DNA from: Erythroxylum novogranatense
Taxonomy: Eukaryota > Streptophyta > Magnoliopsida > Malpighiales > Erythroxylaceae
Length of the DNA: 64,000 nt
Reading direction: 5' to 3'
NCBI GenBank assembly: GCA_029891385.1
Contig: CM057228.1
Span: 37,141,023-37,205,022, forward strand
Shown: piece after piece, positions 32,907 to 46,452 of the stretch
Numbering within the stretch: the first letter of the stretch is position 1
Layout: each line of letters begins with the position of its first letter
Made by a program: the position numbers and the translations under genes
Notes under the pieces: generated by a model
What the model was told of the DNA's origin: nothing
The model's input: only the letters and a program-made list of their open reading frames with translations
Database searches by the model: none

Positions 32907-34501
32907 AGTGCCTTGACATTCTACAGTTAGGAGAGACTCAAGCGTGTTACAGTGCCTTGACGTCAAATTTTCTTTGACGTGGAACTCTTGCTGAACGCTA
33001 TTAAGAACTCCATAAGATTATAATTTGGCTGTTGTTGCTTTGACCAAAACAGAGTTTTGTAACAGATGGTATATTGTACTCTTTTTTTTTTAATTTTTTA
33101 CTTACGAGATATTTTAAGAGGGTCTTAATTATCGTAAAATATTTTTAAGTTATTCCGTCCTTTTCTTCTTTTTTTTTTAGTGATGTATGGATATGGGCTT
33201 CGGACAACCGGGCAAACATCACTGACAGCTTTTTATCCTCTATGGCTTGTGGGTTTTACCATCTTTACTGCGGCTAGTGCTGGAGTTTGTAAGGCTCGCT
33301 CTTTTATGTAGCCAAGCATCCCTGAACAGGATTTAAATTGTTTCACGTCAAACGTTTTGATACTTGAAAGCCATACGCGTGTACTAATGTCAGGGACTTC
33401 CACTCGGTGCAGAGATGGAAAGATCATCCATATCACATGTGAAAAGGCGACGTGCCTTGAAATCACAGGGAGTGTGGAACACTGTTTGGTTTTAGTTTTA
33501 GTCTTGATCCTACGCTGCCTTTATTTTTAAAATTGTATTTTTACTGAACTATGAGGCAGTTGTGTGGGAAAAGCTGTTACTGGTTCGTTTGTAATGACTG
33601 TTCCGTAATTATTGCTTAATTTTCTGTTTCTTCTGTGTGTGAATTTAGCATGATAGTTAACAATATGTACAGACAAAACACTCCGAAAATAGAAATTGTG
33701 CTTTGTTCGGGTATTAAAGCTTTGGGTAATTAGCCCTTATTTGTTTTGGGGTCTCCGAAAGGACAGAATTTCAAACAAAATTGGATTGTCAAATGATGTA
33801 TTTTCATCGGTTTGCTGACTGAAAGTAAGCTAAGTATAACATTTCCAGTTTTGTCAATATTGCTGGTTGTGCTATCCTTTAAGTAAGTGTTAGGTATGGC
33901 CTATATGTACGGATGTATAATTTTGGAGGTGTTTTGTAGAATGTGTTGGTTCATATATTCAAACTTAGTTTACAATCTAATCAAAATTGAATCATATGGC
34001 TCAAACATGTCTTTGATTAAGCTAAACTAGGCCAAAAAAATTTGGCAAAAAAAGTCCTCACAACTTACAAACTTAGTTTATATTTGAACTCAAATGCATT
34101 CTAATAAGTAGAATAAGGTAATCTTGTTTGTATGAATGAGGAGAAAGAATTTGTAAAACTTTAAAAACTCAAATGCATGATTATTAATCAACAATCTTTA
34201 ACCAACAATCAGATGCAATTCTTAAGCAATAATGAGGCAAACCTCAAATGCATAATTCTTAATCAACATTCCTTAACCAACAATTAACTGAAATTCTTAA
34301 GTAACAATAAGGTAGACGTCAAATGCCTAATTTCCATCAAGCAAATTCTCATAAAATACCTTTTAGTCTCTACAAGTAGAAGTTAAGCATTACTTGAACT
34401 TAAATAATGTCTCATGTTGTTAGACATTACTACACTCCATATAGATAAAGTATATTCGTCAAGGTAGAAATTATTGTATATGACTCATATGTATGAACCT
34501 A
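32907..34501. other. spacer after the ARM-repeat gene
   Basis: This holds the 3' UTR of the ARM gene and AT-rich DNA. Short open frames (for example 33233-33466 minus) show no recognisable domain. The segment 34440-34500 resembles 44475-44535 on the far side of the solo LTR. Confidence 0.4.
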
Positions 34502-37500
34502 TGTAACACTCACATATACCCCCTAGGAGAATATTGCGAGTGCCACACACACAGAATATACAGATAATATAGAACCGAAATCAAATCCAAAACACACGAA
34601 ACATAACATATGTGCATTCCCAAAATCTCAAGCAAATATACAGTACATAACATTTCATTCATACTGTGTCTATCATATTACATACCATAAATTCGAAGAC
34701 TAATATGTATTGAGGTTATTACAAACCTCAAACAAATTCAAAAGTCATATACATCATATACAAACCCAAAACAAACTAAAAATATATTTTTATCAAAACA
34801 AGACTCAGACTCCATTGCCTATTATATTTGTCTTATCCCAATCTTTATAAACATCGTTCTGAACTTACACGGGGTAAATCTACCGTGCTAAGCATATAAC
34901 TTAGTGAATAATAGCTAATCTATATATAAAGTGATAACTCATCATACTGAATCATGAAATAGCATAAGCATGCATTAACAGATTGTTTTAACAATAAATC
35001 AGACATAATGCATTTCAGAACAGATTTTATAGTTAACAGAGCTAAATATCAAAAAGGTTATAAACCCTTCACAATCAGAACACAATTCGTTTATGACAGA
35101 ATCAAACATATATCAGAATACAAAATCAAATGATTGTTAAATCCATTTACAGAAGCAGGTAACGAGACTTATATAGAAGAGACCGAAGTCTTGATATTGA
35201 AATGTCAACAACAGAAGACACCGAAATGTCATTTAACAGAAGACACCAAAGTGTCACAGAAGCAACTACAGACCCTTCTAAGCGTGCCTATTTACTTACA
35301 TCTAGGACTCAAAAATTGTAAAACAAAACAAAGTCGTTTTAGACATTTCATGAGTAAAGCAAGTAGTCGATCATATTAACAAGCAAGAAGCAGTTCCAAT
35401 AATATAATCATGTATCAAACACTTCGGACAATCATTGTCTAGAATTCAGAACACAATCAGCATAAATCAAATTCAACAAATAGAACAAAGTAAGGTATGA
35501 CCATCTACGATTACTCACAAAAGCTCCCTTATTGCTTATTGTCTCGAAGTTTCAGCAATATCTAGAATCGGTCGCTCTAAAGGTTCCTCTAAAATATTCA
35601 ATACAAACATATATTACTATTATGCATAATTATGAATTCAATTACGTACATGCATGTATACTAAATATGAATGATGCATGTTCAGGTCAAAAATCTGAGT
35701 TTTTTTATCCTTAATCTTATCACATTATTGATCATGTGAAATCATACTCAATTCTTCAATCCAGATTTATTTCACAATCCACCTTCGGGTCCATTTTTCT
35801 CAATTATTCTCATCAGGGAGGTGAGGTAATTTGGTAATACTTCCTTTTAGAAAATTTTCCCTCTTTGGTTTAGGTTTCCAATGATACCAAGTTCATCCAA
35901 TTTGGTTTAGTACTCAATGAGTTATGCTCAAAATACCACAGAATGTGTACATTTGAAATTTTGGCTAATGCATGATCATGCCTCCAAGTTGTACACTTCA
36001 TAACTCTCAATTCCAATATCCAAAAATTGCAATCTTTATACCAATTTAAAGATAGGAGAATAAGCTACAAATTTGGTGAATATACCTCAGTCTAATTCAG
36101 CCTACATCAATATAATTTATTCAATAATCACATGATATGATTTCTATCCCTGATAGTAATACAACCTAAGCCAAGACTCAATTTCATGCCAATTTTGAAA
36201 GTTTTAGAGACAGAATTAAAAATCTAATTCTTCAAGAAAGTTGTAGAAATATGTCTCTAGTTTAATTTGAATTAAGAATCAACTCATTTAGAAATCTACA
36301 GATCAAGTTATAATCAGAATGCCGAAGCATGTTCATGAAAATTCTCCAGTTCATAATATTCCAGCAGACTTCCACACTTTCACCCTATCAATCATTTTCA
36401 AATCAATTCAGATAGATCTAAATTTTCATGGACAGAAAAAAAATGTGTTAAGAATCTATTGGTTCAAGTTCCAAGTCATTTAGAGGTCGGATGAAAAAGT
36501 TATAGCCAAAAGACTTAAAGCTATTCAGTGAAAACACTTCATTTATCATAATCCAACATACTTCATCATTTTCTTCTAACTTTTCCCCAAAACAAACTTT
36601 CGGGTCAATGTTACACGGTCATTTTGACAATAAAAATGAAGGATTTAGGCCAAATATTCTCTAAACATTTCTTCCTTTATGTATTAAGTTTCTAATAACA
36701 CCAATGTTATGCAATTTGGTTCAGTATTTTAAAAGTTATCCCCAAATTACTATAGACCGTTCACAAACAGTGACAGATTCCAGATACTCGACTTAAAACC
36801 AACTTTTGACACACTTAATGATAGAAATAAAATTCGACGCTTTCATGAAATTTGTAGATATAAGTTTTTAATTTAATCTGAATTTAAATTCATCCTATTT
36901 GGATACCTATAGAGCAAGATATGGCTAAAATACCAAAACCTGTTAAGTAGAACTACTCATTTGAACCAGTTTCCAGCATGTATCTAGTCTCAATTCTTTC
37001 CCATTTCAGTACACAATTGATCCATATCAAACATTAAACAATACATGTCATCACAGGATACCAAATATATAATTCCCTTACCTTTTTATTTTACAGAACA
37101 ACTATAAAGATCCAACTATATCAGCCCTTTCAAGCAAAAAGGTAGAATTAAGATGATCTTCTACTATAGAGACAACAACATAAAGGATAATATGAAGTAG
37201 CTCCCTTAATGAATAGTTTGGGACAAAGGACTTCGTGTGGTAACATGTAAGATTGATGCAGAAATTCAGAACATGGGCAAGGATGATTTCAATGGAGAGA
37301 TTGAAACAAAGTGAGGGTGTAGAAACTTCCTTACAAGAATGTAACACCTAAGCTATTAGGTGTCTCATTTATACGTGGACACATGTCTCCAATGCATGAC
37401 TCCCATTTGTCATCTATTTATGTTGCCAATTGCATCACTTCCATTAGGCCACTTATCAACTTATTAACAATGTCATTTACAGTGTTTCGAATACCGGCCT

Positions 37501-38983
37501 GTACCGACCGGTCGAAAACTGGTACCGGTACTGGTAAAAAAATATCGGTCACAAATACTGGCTGGTACTGACCGTTTTCGGTAGGTACCGCCGTTACCAA
37601 AGATTTTGGTATTTTTCGGACCATTCCGCAAATACTGAAATTTCTTAGGGACCATTTTGCAAAAAATCAAACTTTAACCCTAAAAAAATCTAACCCCCGA
37701 CTGTCTCTCTCTCTCACTCACCTCTGCCCCAACTCTCCCTCTCTCTTCATCGTCTCTCACTCGGCGCTTGACGCCGCCTACCTCGCCTTCTACCTCGTCG
37801 CGTCACCATTCGCCACCGCTCCTCCTCCTCCTCTTCTCCTCTCCTTTGTCGTGGTCTCTGCTCTGCGTCTCTCTTCTCCTCCTCCTCCTCTGCTCCTCCA
37901 CCCGAAGACGTGTCGCCTCCCCACCGTGACCAGATAGCTCCAGCGCCCCATCGACCACCGATCCAGCAGTCACACTCACTCACACCACCGAAGCCCCAAC
38001 CCGAATACCCAAGTGACCCGACGATTAACAAGATTTTTTGGGTGTGTTGTTGAATCTTGATTTTACTGGTAAATAGATTTTTTTGGTTGTAGATTGGAAA
38101 TGGATTGAATTTGTGTTGTCGATGGGTGGTGGACTTGTGGAGGATTGGCCGATTGGGTTTGGATTTTTCAATACCGAAATGTGAAGTTTAAATTGTTGAG
38201 GACTTGGATTTTGGAATGGATTAATTAGTAATTAGTGAATATTGATTGTTTTGTTTTAGAATTGTTTTGGAAATTGGAATGAGGATTGGTTTGAAAAATG
38301 TTGGAATGGAATGAGGATGGTTTGAAAAATGTTTTGAATGTTTGGAAATTGGAATTGTTTTGGAATGGAATTTTTGAAGTTGATAATTTGAAATTGTTAG
38401 ATTGAAGTTGAAGAATATTGTGCGTAAGAAATTTATGTGATTTTGTTATGAATTTGTAATTATGCAAAGATTGTAAAATGGAATTGTAAAATGGGGTTAG
38501 TAACTTAGTATGTAATTAATTATGTATTATGCAAAGATTGTTAAAACTTAAAATTGAAAGTTGATAATTAATATTTAAACCTAAATGTAAAAACAATAAT
38601 GAAATATGAAATTAATAATCAAATGTTAAATTGATAATTCAATGTGAAATTGTAAAATTGATAATAAAATTTTGTAAAATTGTAAAACTTGTTTGAGCTT
38701 AAAGAAGTGATGTATTGAATGTTTGTTGTCAAATTGTGAATATGTTGTAAACTTGTAGTTGTAGATTTTAATTATTTATACTTACACTTATTAATGTCAA
38801 TTAAAATTTGTAAAAGTAACATATATATTTAAGAATAACATATGAAATGGTGTATATAATATTGTGGTTTGTTAAAATTAAAAGGTCAAACTGAAAGGTT
38901 TAAGAAAGGGAAATTTTTCAAAAATTTATATCATTCAACTTGATTTCATGTTATGAATAAATCTTTTCATAACATGTTATAAA

Positions 38984-39645
38984 AGGATTGAAAATTGTTG
39001 TAAATGTAATGAATGGAAATGGAATTATGATTATTTTGTAATTGTTAGGATTGGAAATTGTTGTGAATGAAATGAAATGGAAATAGAATTATGAATGTTT
39101 TGTAATTGTTAGGATTGGAAATTGTTGTGAATAGAATGAATGGAAATGGAATTATGATTGTTTTGTAATTGTTAGGATTGGAAATTGTTAGAAATGGAAG
39201 GAAGTGAAATGGAATTATCATTTTTGTAATTGTTAGGATTGGAAATTGTTGTAAATTGAATGAATAGAAATGGAATTACCATTGTTTTGTAATTGTTAGG
39301 ATTAGAAATTGTTGTAAATTGAATGAATGAAAATGAAATTATCATTGTTTTGTAATTGTTAGGATTGGAAATTGTTGGAAATGGAATTGAATGGAAATAG
39401 AATTATGATTGTTATGTAATTATTAGGATTGGAAATTGTTGGTTAATGTTGGAATGGAAATGAAATGAAATGGAAATGAAATTATGATTGTTTTGTAATT
39501 GTTAGGATTGGAAATTGTTGGTTATTGTTGGAATGGAAATGGAATTATGAATGTTTTGTGATTGTTAGGAACTTAGGATTGGAAATTGTTGAAAATGGAA
39601 GGAAGCAGAAATGATATTAAGTATGTTTTGTAATTGTTAAAATTG
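38984..39645 (+). repeat. about ten tandem 63-bp repeats in the hAT 5' region
   Basis: Units begin 'aggattggaaattgttg' at 38984, 39047, 39111, 39174, 39234, 39298, 39361, 39424, 39504 and 39574. Spacing is 60-64 bp for most, with two longer units. Each unit continues with a Gly/Asn-like purine-rich 'aatggaaatggaattatgattgtttt' segment and 'gtaattgtt'. The array lies between the 5' terminus and the transposase start. Confidence 0.93.
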
Positions 39646-39767
39646 TAAATTGTTGGAGTATGTTTTGTGTTACTTATTATATATGTTGAATGTTTTGAAT
39701 TGTTAGCTTTGTGCATATTGTCATTGTGTACTGAAATTATGTGTTATTTATTTTTGTGTACAAATAA

Positions 39768-42164
39768 ATGGAAGGAAGTTCAAATACTCCCGATCAACCT
39801 AGTTCAGGAAGATACAGTGATCCAGCTTGGGCTCACGCTGGTATGGTTCCCGATCAAAAGAATCATATCATTTGCTTGTTTTGTAACAAGCATTTGAAAG
39901 GTGGAGTAATTACCCGATAGAAAAGGCATTTAGCTGGGGTTAAAGGAGATATGAAAGCGTGTAAAAAGTAAGTCATGATGTGAAGTGACAGATGAAAACA
40001 TTGCTTGACGAACATCAATTTGAGAAAGATAGAAGGAAAAAATTGAATTTTGAAATTGGTAGTGGAAGTTCATTTTTTGGTTTCCATGGTGATTATGGAA
40101 ATGTTGAAGGTGAAAGTGGCAGTAGTAGTGGTACTGGTAGTGTTCTATCTCAGCCTCAGGATTCTGAAGAATCTAATGTGAGGAAGAGAAGAAGGCAGGT
40201 GTCTGGTTTTTTTACACCACGAACAACTCCTAGAGCCCAACCTTCAATTCATAATGCAATGCAGACAAGAGATGCGTCTCACAATGTGGATATGACAGTA
40301 GCTAGATGGTGGTGTGATACAGATTCGTCATTTAATGCTTCTCAATCACATTATTATCAACCTATGATAGATGCCAAAGCCTCTTATGATCTAGGATACA
40401 AAGGGTCATCGATTGATGACTTAAAAGGTAAACTTTTGAGTTGTGTTGTTTCTGAAATGAGAGCTTATTGGGCTGAAAGAAGAACGAGTTGGGGTATTAA
40501 TGGATGCTCAATTATGTGTGATGGCTGGACAAATAGGAGACAAGAGCCTATTATAAAATTTTTGGTTATTTTTCAAATGGCTCTATGTTTTTAAAATCTA
40601 TTGATGCATCTGGCCTGATTAGAAATGTTGATACTTTGTTTGGGATGTTTGATGAAGTTGTGAATGAAGTAGGGGTGGAAAACATTGTTTAGTTTATTAC
40701 TGACAATGATTCTGCTTATAAAGCGGCAGGGAAGAGGTTGCAGAGTACCTATAATTCATTTTTTTGGACTCCTTGTGTTGCACATTGTATTGACTTAATG
40801 ATGGAGAATATAGGAGATCCTAGGTATTTTTCTATTATTGATGAGACCATGCAGAAGGCAAAAAAGGTGACAAAATTTATTTATAATCATGCATGAGTTT
40901 TGAATTTGATGAGAAGGGAATTTACCAATGGTAGGAATTTGTGTCGCCCTACTGTGACAAGATTTGCAACAAATTTCTTATCACTTCAGTCTTTTGTTAC
41001 ATTGAAGATGGAGTTAAGGCAAATGTTTACAAGTGATAAGTGGCTTACATCTCAGCATGCTAGGTCTAATGCTAGAATGGAGGTTTGTAATATGATACTG
41101 GAAGATAGGAAATTTTGGTCGCAATGTCAATTTGTTATCCAAGTTTGTGAGCCTTTGATGAGGGTACTTCGGTTGGCTGGTAGTGAAGAAAAGTCAACAA
41201 TGAGTTATATTTTTGATGTTATGGAGAGAGCAACGAAAGCAATCAAGGCCAATATAAAAAATAGGCCTTCTTTATACGTACCATATCTCTCAATCATTAA
41301 TGAGAGAAGGAGAAGACAACTTTCTTCTTCATTGTTTGCAGCCGGGGCATTTTTGAATCCTAGTGTGTATTTTAGACTGGATGTTGAAAAGCAAGCTAAA
41401 ATTAGTATAGGAATGTTTTTCACAATTACAACAATTATTCCTAATAACACAATGCAAGAAATTTTAAGCTCACAAATGAAGCTTTATAAGTCGAGTAATG
41501 GGGATTTTGGAATGTCACTTGCGATTCGACAAAGAGGAAAACTTTCTCCAGGTATTACTTATTTCCTATTTTTATTTGTTGAAAATTATTTATCACTTTA
41601 TTTTGTTTATAACACTACTTTTGTTATCATTTAACTTGCAGTTTCTTGGTGGAATCAATTCGGATGCTTTGTTTCAGAATTGAGAAGGTTTGCAAAACGA
41701 ATTTTAAGTTAATGTGTGAGTGCAACTGGATGTGAACGAAATTGGAGCACATTTGAATTTATCCATTTCAAGAAAATGAATAGATTGGAGCATAAGAGGT
41801 TAAATGACTTGGTTTATGTTCGTTACAATTTAAAGCTTCGAGAAAAGTATGTTATTTTCATTATTTTTATTATTAATTTTGATATAATTGCTTATAATTT
41901 TCTAATAATTAAATTTAATTGTTTACTAGAAATCTTAGTAGCTCAAGTTGTTCAAATGATCCAATTGTCGTTGATAATATTGATGTTTTGGCGGATTGGA
42001 TTTCTGAAGAACCCAATTTGGTTGATGTGAGTGATTTGAATTTGGAAGATAATTTTGGATGGGAAAGTATTGACATGTCATTTGGTGTATTAAATTTGAA
42101 TGATAATGATGATGAAGCTCCTCTCAATGATGAGAATTTTATATCAAATGATCACTGGGGTTAG
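39768..42164 (+). pseudogene. hAT transposase pseudogene (BED finger, DUF659, dimerisation domain)
   Basis: From the ATG at 39768 the frame reads SDPAWAHAGMVPDQ and IICLFCNKHLKGGVITR, then a TAG where homologues have a residue, then KRHLAGVKGDMKAC, a BED zinc finger. After a frameshift, 39992-40591 gives MKTLLDEHQFEKDRRKKLNF and a DUF659 part with GCSIMCDGWTNRRQEPI. Later pieces read FITDNDSAYKAAGKRL, FFWTPCVAHCIDLMMENIG and (40900-41551) the middle domain. After an intron-like GT...AG interval (41552-41640), SATGCERNWSTFEFIHFKK with NRLEHKRLNDLVYVRYNLKL is the hAT dimerisation motif. An acidic C-terminus ends at 42164. At least three nonsense codons and two frameshifts abolish function. Confidence 0.9.
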
Positions 42165-42405
42165 TGCAATTCTAGCGGATTTCCTCCCATTGACGATTGA
42201 ATTTCAGGTTTTTGTTTTTCACTTTTTCCTGTTTTTTGAATTTTAATTATATTTTATTTTTATGTTAAATTCTATATATGTAATATAACTGTAATATTTT
42301 TGTTCCAAGTTTAACTACTGCTTGATTGTTCCTTCGTCATCAACTCTTTTTGTAATATTTATTGTTTTTTTATCGAATGTTTTGAATCTTTTGATGTAAT
42401 ATTAT

Positions 42406-42577
42406 TTATTAAAATGATGAAATTATATTATTGTAATATTTTAAATATTTTGTATTATTCTTAATTTGGTGTGTGTATGATATGATGATGATTGTCTTTG
42501 TTTATATTAATTGTGGTTATTATTTTTATGTAAAATATTTAAAATTAATGTTATTGACTTATTTCACATTAATTGTC

Positions 42578-42580
<3 letters not shown>
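42406..42580 (+). repeat. direct repeat copy A bracketing the inverted repeat
   Basis: Starts 'ttattaaaatgatgaaatt' and runs through 'ttgtattattcttaattt', 'gatgatgattgtctttg' and 'cttatttcacattaattgtc'. The same sequence recurs at 43648-43830 and, more divergently, at 3783-3935 in the non-autonomous relative. Confidence 0.88.
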
Positions 42581-42638
<58 letters not shown>

Positions 42639-42687
42639 CAACAACAACAACAACAACAACAATAATAATAATATAATAATAATATTA
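42581..42687. repeat. (AAT)n-(AAC)n microsatellite
   Basis: A run of AAT units passes into about nine AAC units and back to AAT. The apparent open frames of poly-Asn or poly-Ile across it are artefacts of the triplet repeat. Confidence 0.95.
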
Positions 42688-43334
<647 letters not shown>

Positions 43335-43335
43335 A

Positions 43336-43448
43336 GAGTACTTTTGGAAGTAAAATTATAAACATGCATACAAAGTCAAGAATGACACTTATTTTGAATA
43401 ATTAAAATCTATCTAAAACAACTTTTATTTTGGATAGGAGGGAGTAGT
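43336..43448 (-). mobile_element. Stowaway-like (Tc1/mariner MITE) terminus
   Basis: The minus strand from 43448 reads TACTCCCTCCTATCCAAAAT and continues toward 'aataagtgtcattcttgac', very close to the conserved Stowaway end (CTCCCTCCGTYCCAAAATAAGTG) of plant MITEs, next to a TA. The left end near 43336 is only weakly similar ('gagtacttttggaag'), so the element is either decayed or interrupted by the adjacent microsatellite. Confidence 0.6.
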
Positions 43449-43647
43449 TAATAATATTATTTTTGTCATATGAAATAATTGAATTCAATTATAATCTTAT
43501 TGGATTTGTTCCAAATAAAGTGTAATTGGATTCAATTCTAATATTTCTGGATTTGTTCCAAACATTATAAATTGAATTCAATTCAATCTCATTAATATAA
43601 TTGAATTCAATTTGTTAATAAATTCAATTCAAAAGTTTCAAGCACTG

Positions 43648-43830
43648 TTATTAAAATGATAAAATTGCATTATTGTAATTGTAATATTTTAAATACTTTG
43701 TATTATTCTTAATTTGATGTATGTATGATGAAATGATGATGATTGTCTTTGTTTATATTAATTGTGGTTATTATTTATATGCAAAATATTTAAAATTATT
43801 GTTATTGACTTATTTCATATTAATTGTCAT
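43648..43830 (+). repeat. direct repeat copy B bracketing the inverted repeat
   Basis: It is collinear with 42406-42580 and about 90% alike by eye. In the non-autonomous relative (2891-4146) this sequence occurs once, continuous with the 3' end, which suggests that copy B is in the ancestral position. Confidence 0.88.
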
Positions 43831-44440
43831 TATTATTTACTATTAAGATTTTTGAAAGCATGGTTGATATAAACAAGAACTAGTAAAGTATACAAGATAA
43901 CCGCATAATATACTAATATGGACTATTTTGTAATTTTTAAAAATTTCAGGACTATTTTATAAATTTAAAATTACTAAAATGATATCCTAGATCTTGTTTG
44001 CACTCTAGGTATAGTTCCGTTCTAAAACTCAATCTGGTACCAAGTTCGGTACGATATTCATAACTTTGGTCACTTATCGCATTCTTGCCAAGCCATTTGT
44101 CATATAATGGATGATGCCACTTGTCATCATATTATGCTACCAAATGTCACATATTGATTGATGCCAAATATCAATGATTTATAGGCTTAATCATATTAAT
44201 TTTTATGTACCAACTTAACTTGTCTCTTAACCAATTTTTTCCTAGTCTAATTGTACATTTACATACCTCAATTCTCTATTGGCTTCAATTAATTCTAATT
44301 TGGTAACTATAGTCCATCAATACTAAAATTCAAGTCATATGCTTTTCACATTCAAATCATAGCACAATTTTAACCCATATCATTCATATACTTTCATAAA
44401 TATGTAACATTTCATCTAGGGTATATTTTGGAACCTTACA

Positions 44441-45299
44441 CCTACAATCTTAGAGATGTTTCTTGAAATGTATTAATTAAACACGGTATATTCACCAAAG
44501 TAGAGATTATTGTGTATGGTTCAAATATACGAGTATGCAATCTTAGGGTTTTGAGAGAAATGTAATTGTTGGATGCATTTCCGATGACTACAACTTGGAG
44601 CACGAGTGTGGCCTAAAGCCTGTTCCTTTCTAGAAATCAAAGGCAAAGGCATGAGCAGAAGACACGAGCATATTGGTGTAATAGAAGTCTTTTTTAAGAA
44701 GACAAGATCTGGGATACAATTGTGGCTCATGACATATCTATGCTAGAAACGTAATTTTGGTAAATTTCAAATTATGAAAGAATTCTCAAATTTATTAAAA
44801 TTATGCTTTACTTTGGGTTGGATTTGATAAAGGGACAAATTATGTTGAACCGTATCAATTAGAGTTTACATTGAACTATAATCGTATAAACTTAGTCTAT
44901 GTATAAAAAAATATGCATTGCTCACTTGTTGAATTATTGATTAATATAATAAAACCAATTGCCCTTGGCTCCCTAAACATTATTATTAAAAATATTTTTA
45001 TTTATTTTTATTTGTTTCATTTTTTATAAACATTTTTTTACTAGATATAACTTAATTCGCAATAATAAATCATAAAGGTCCATTAAAGGGTGGTCAAATT
45101 TTGGAAAACAATTGAATTTAAAAATAGTAACTCTCCCTCCGTTCTCTCCACAGTAATACTGTTGCCTAGCTTTTTTTTTTTTCTAAACAATTTCACGATT
45201 TCCTCCACTTTGTTATTAAGTTGTTCCAACTTGTAACTCTCATCTTCTCCTTCCTCCTCAAATGTTGAACTTTATTTAAGGTTAACATTTGCTCTTAAC
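44441..45299. other. AT-rich spacer
   Basis: Nothing coding is recognised. The part at 44475-44535 is a diverged repeat of 34440-34500. The small open frame 44521-44730 (minus) has no recognisable domain. Confidence 0.4.
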
Positions 45300-45966
45300 C
45301 TTCTATAATTGTTCTGCTGCCACCAGTCTGGATATTCAACTAGCTTGAAACAATTATCTTTATGTGTTCGTCTTGATTACAATTCTCATAATGACATTGA
45401 TCTTTCTTAGACTTCTTCTTTTTGATCTATTTTTTGGTTGATTTACTTTGTGCTTCTGTGACAAGTGTTCCCACTTTTGTTGCTCATTTAAAACTTTGTA
45501 GAACCTCTCTTCGAGTTTCTACTCTTGGTACCATCGAATAAGTTTAGTTAGGAAGAACTTATTTCTCACTTGAACATGCCCCTTATAAGTCCCATCAAGA
45601 GTTTCATCATTCTGTTCCTTCTCTTTACTTATTCAATCTGATTAGCTGCTCCATAATCACATTGTGGATGAGGATCTAATTAGCTAACTCATCACATAAT
45701 TTGTTCAATTTTGTGTAATAATGAGTTACATTTTGAGTTACCTTGTGTGAGAAAAGTTATGATAAGGGTACATTACTTTCTTCAAATCTATTATATATTT
45801 ATCTCAAAGTTCCTAAGAGCATGTGGTACAGATAAATGCCTCAACCAAATCCTTTGAAATTGAAGTTAGTACACAAGGAAGTCATCATGTGTTTTGTTCT
45901 TTGCTTAGACATTTTAATCTTGCCATCAACAAATCCTAAGTTATTCTTAGCTCTCAAAGCTATTCT
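45300..45966 (-). pseudogene. Ty1/copia gag remnant
   Basis: Minus-strand translation in shifting frames gives ALRAKNNLGFVDGKIKMS at about 45910-45965, then YTKLNKLWDELA with 'LDPHPQC.CGAANQI' and MKLLMGLIRG-type sequence at about 45540-45720. These are well-known blocks of the copia gag (Retrotran_gag) N-terminal and UBN2 regions. Many stops are present and neither pol nor LTRs are seen nearby. It is directly abutted by the MITE-like element at 45969, which probably displaced the gag N-terminus. Confidence 0.7.
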
Positions 45967-45968
45967 AA

Positions 45969-46452
45969 GGCTATGTTTAGCTAGACGTAAAGTTTTTAAT
46001 AAAATGAAATGATCTATAATGGAATTAAATATAAATGCATGTAATATTAGAAAATTGTTGATTAGGAGGAATGAAAGAAATTACAATGTAATATAGTAAA
46101 ATGTTTTTGAAAGATGGATAGAATAAAATATAATATATGTATAATAATAATGATTGATTATTTTACGATAATATATAGAATGAGATGTATTGTCTTGCTA
46201 CTTATTATCAAAGTTTAGGGGATAATTGGTATTATAAAAAATTATTGAGAGTATTTTAAATAGTACATATTTATCATTTTCATTCTATCTTAAACTTTCT
46301 AAATCAAAGATAACTCATTTTTACTGTTTAAGATGAAATACGATGTAACGTGAAACCCTCTCTTCCATTTTATTATGTTATAAATTCTCCTTCCACATAA
46401 TGAATAAACATTTCATTTTATTCCATTACCAACTGTCCTATCAAACATAGCC
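45969..46452. mobile_element. MITE-like element with terminal inverted repeats
   Basis: The left end GGCTATGTTTAGCTAGACG is matched by the reverse complement of the right end, GGCTATGTTTGATAGGACAG. The inverted similarity continues inward through 'aaaatgaaatg/catttcatttta'. It is about 484 bp, AT-rich and non-coding. The terminal sequence resembles GGC-TTTG-type ends of plant hAT or PIF/Harbinger MITEs. I could not establish a target duplication, so the superfamily is open. Confidence 0.68.

Noticed and set aside
37747..38031. Glu/Arg/Gly-rich minus-strand frame of 94 codons
   Set aside because: It lies in a CT-rich subterminal part of the hAT element with compositional bias only and no domain.
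38984..39645. CRISPR-like array (regularly spaced 63-bp repeats)
   Set aside because: The repeats are directly tandem without unique spacers and sit in a plant hAT element. CRISPR arrays are not expected in plant nuclear DNA.
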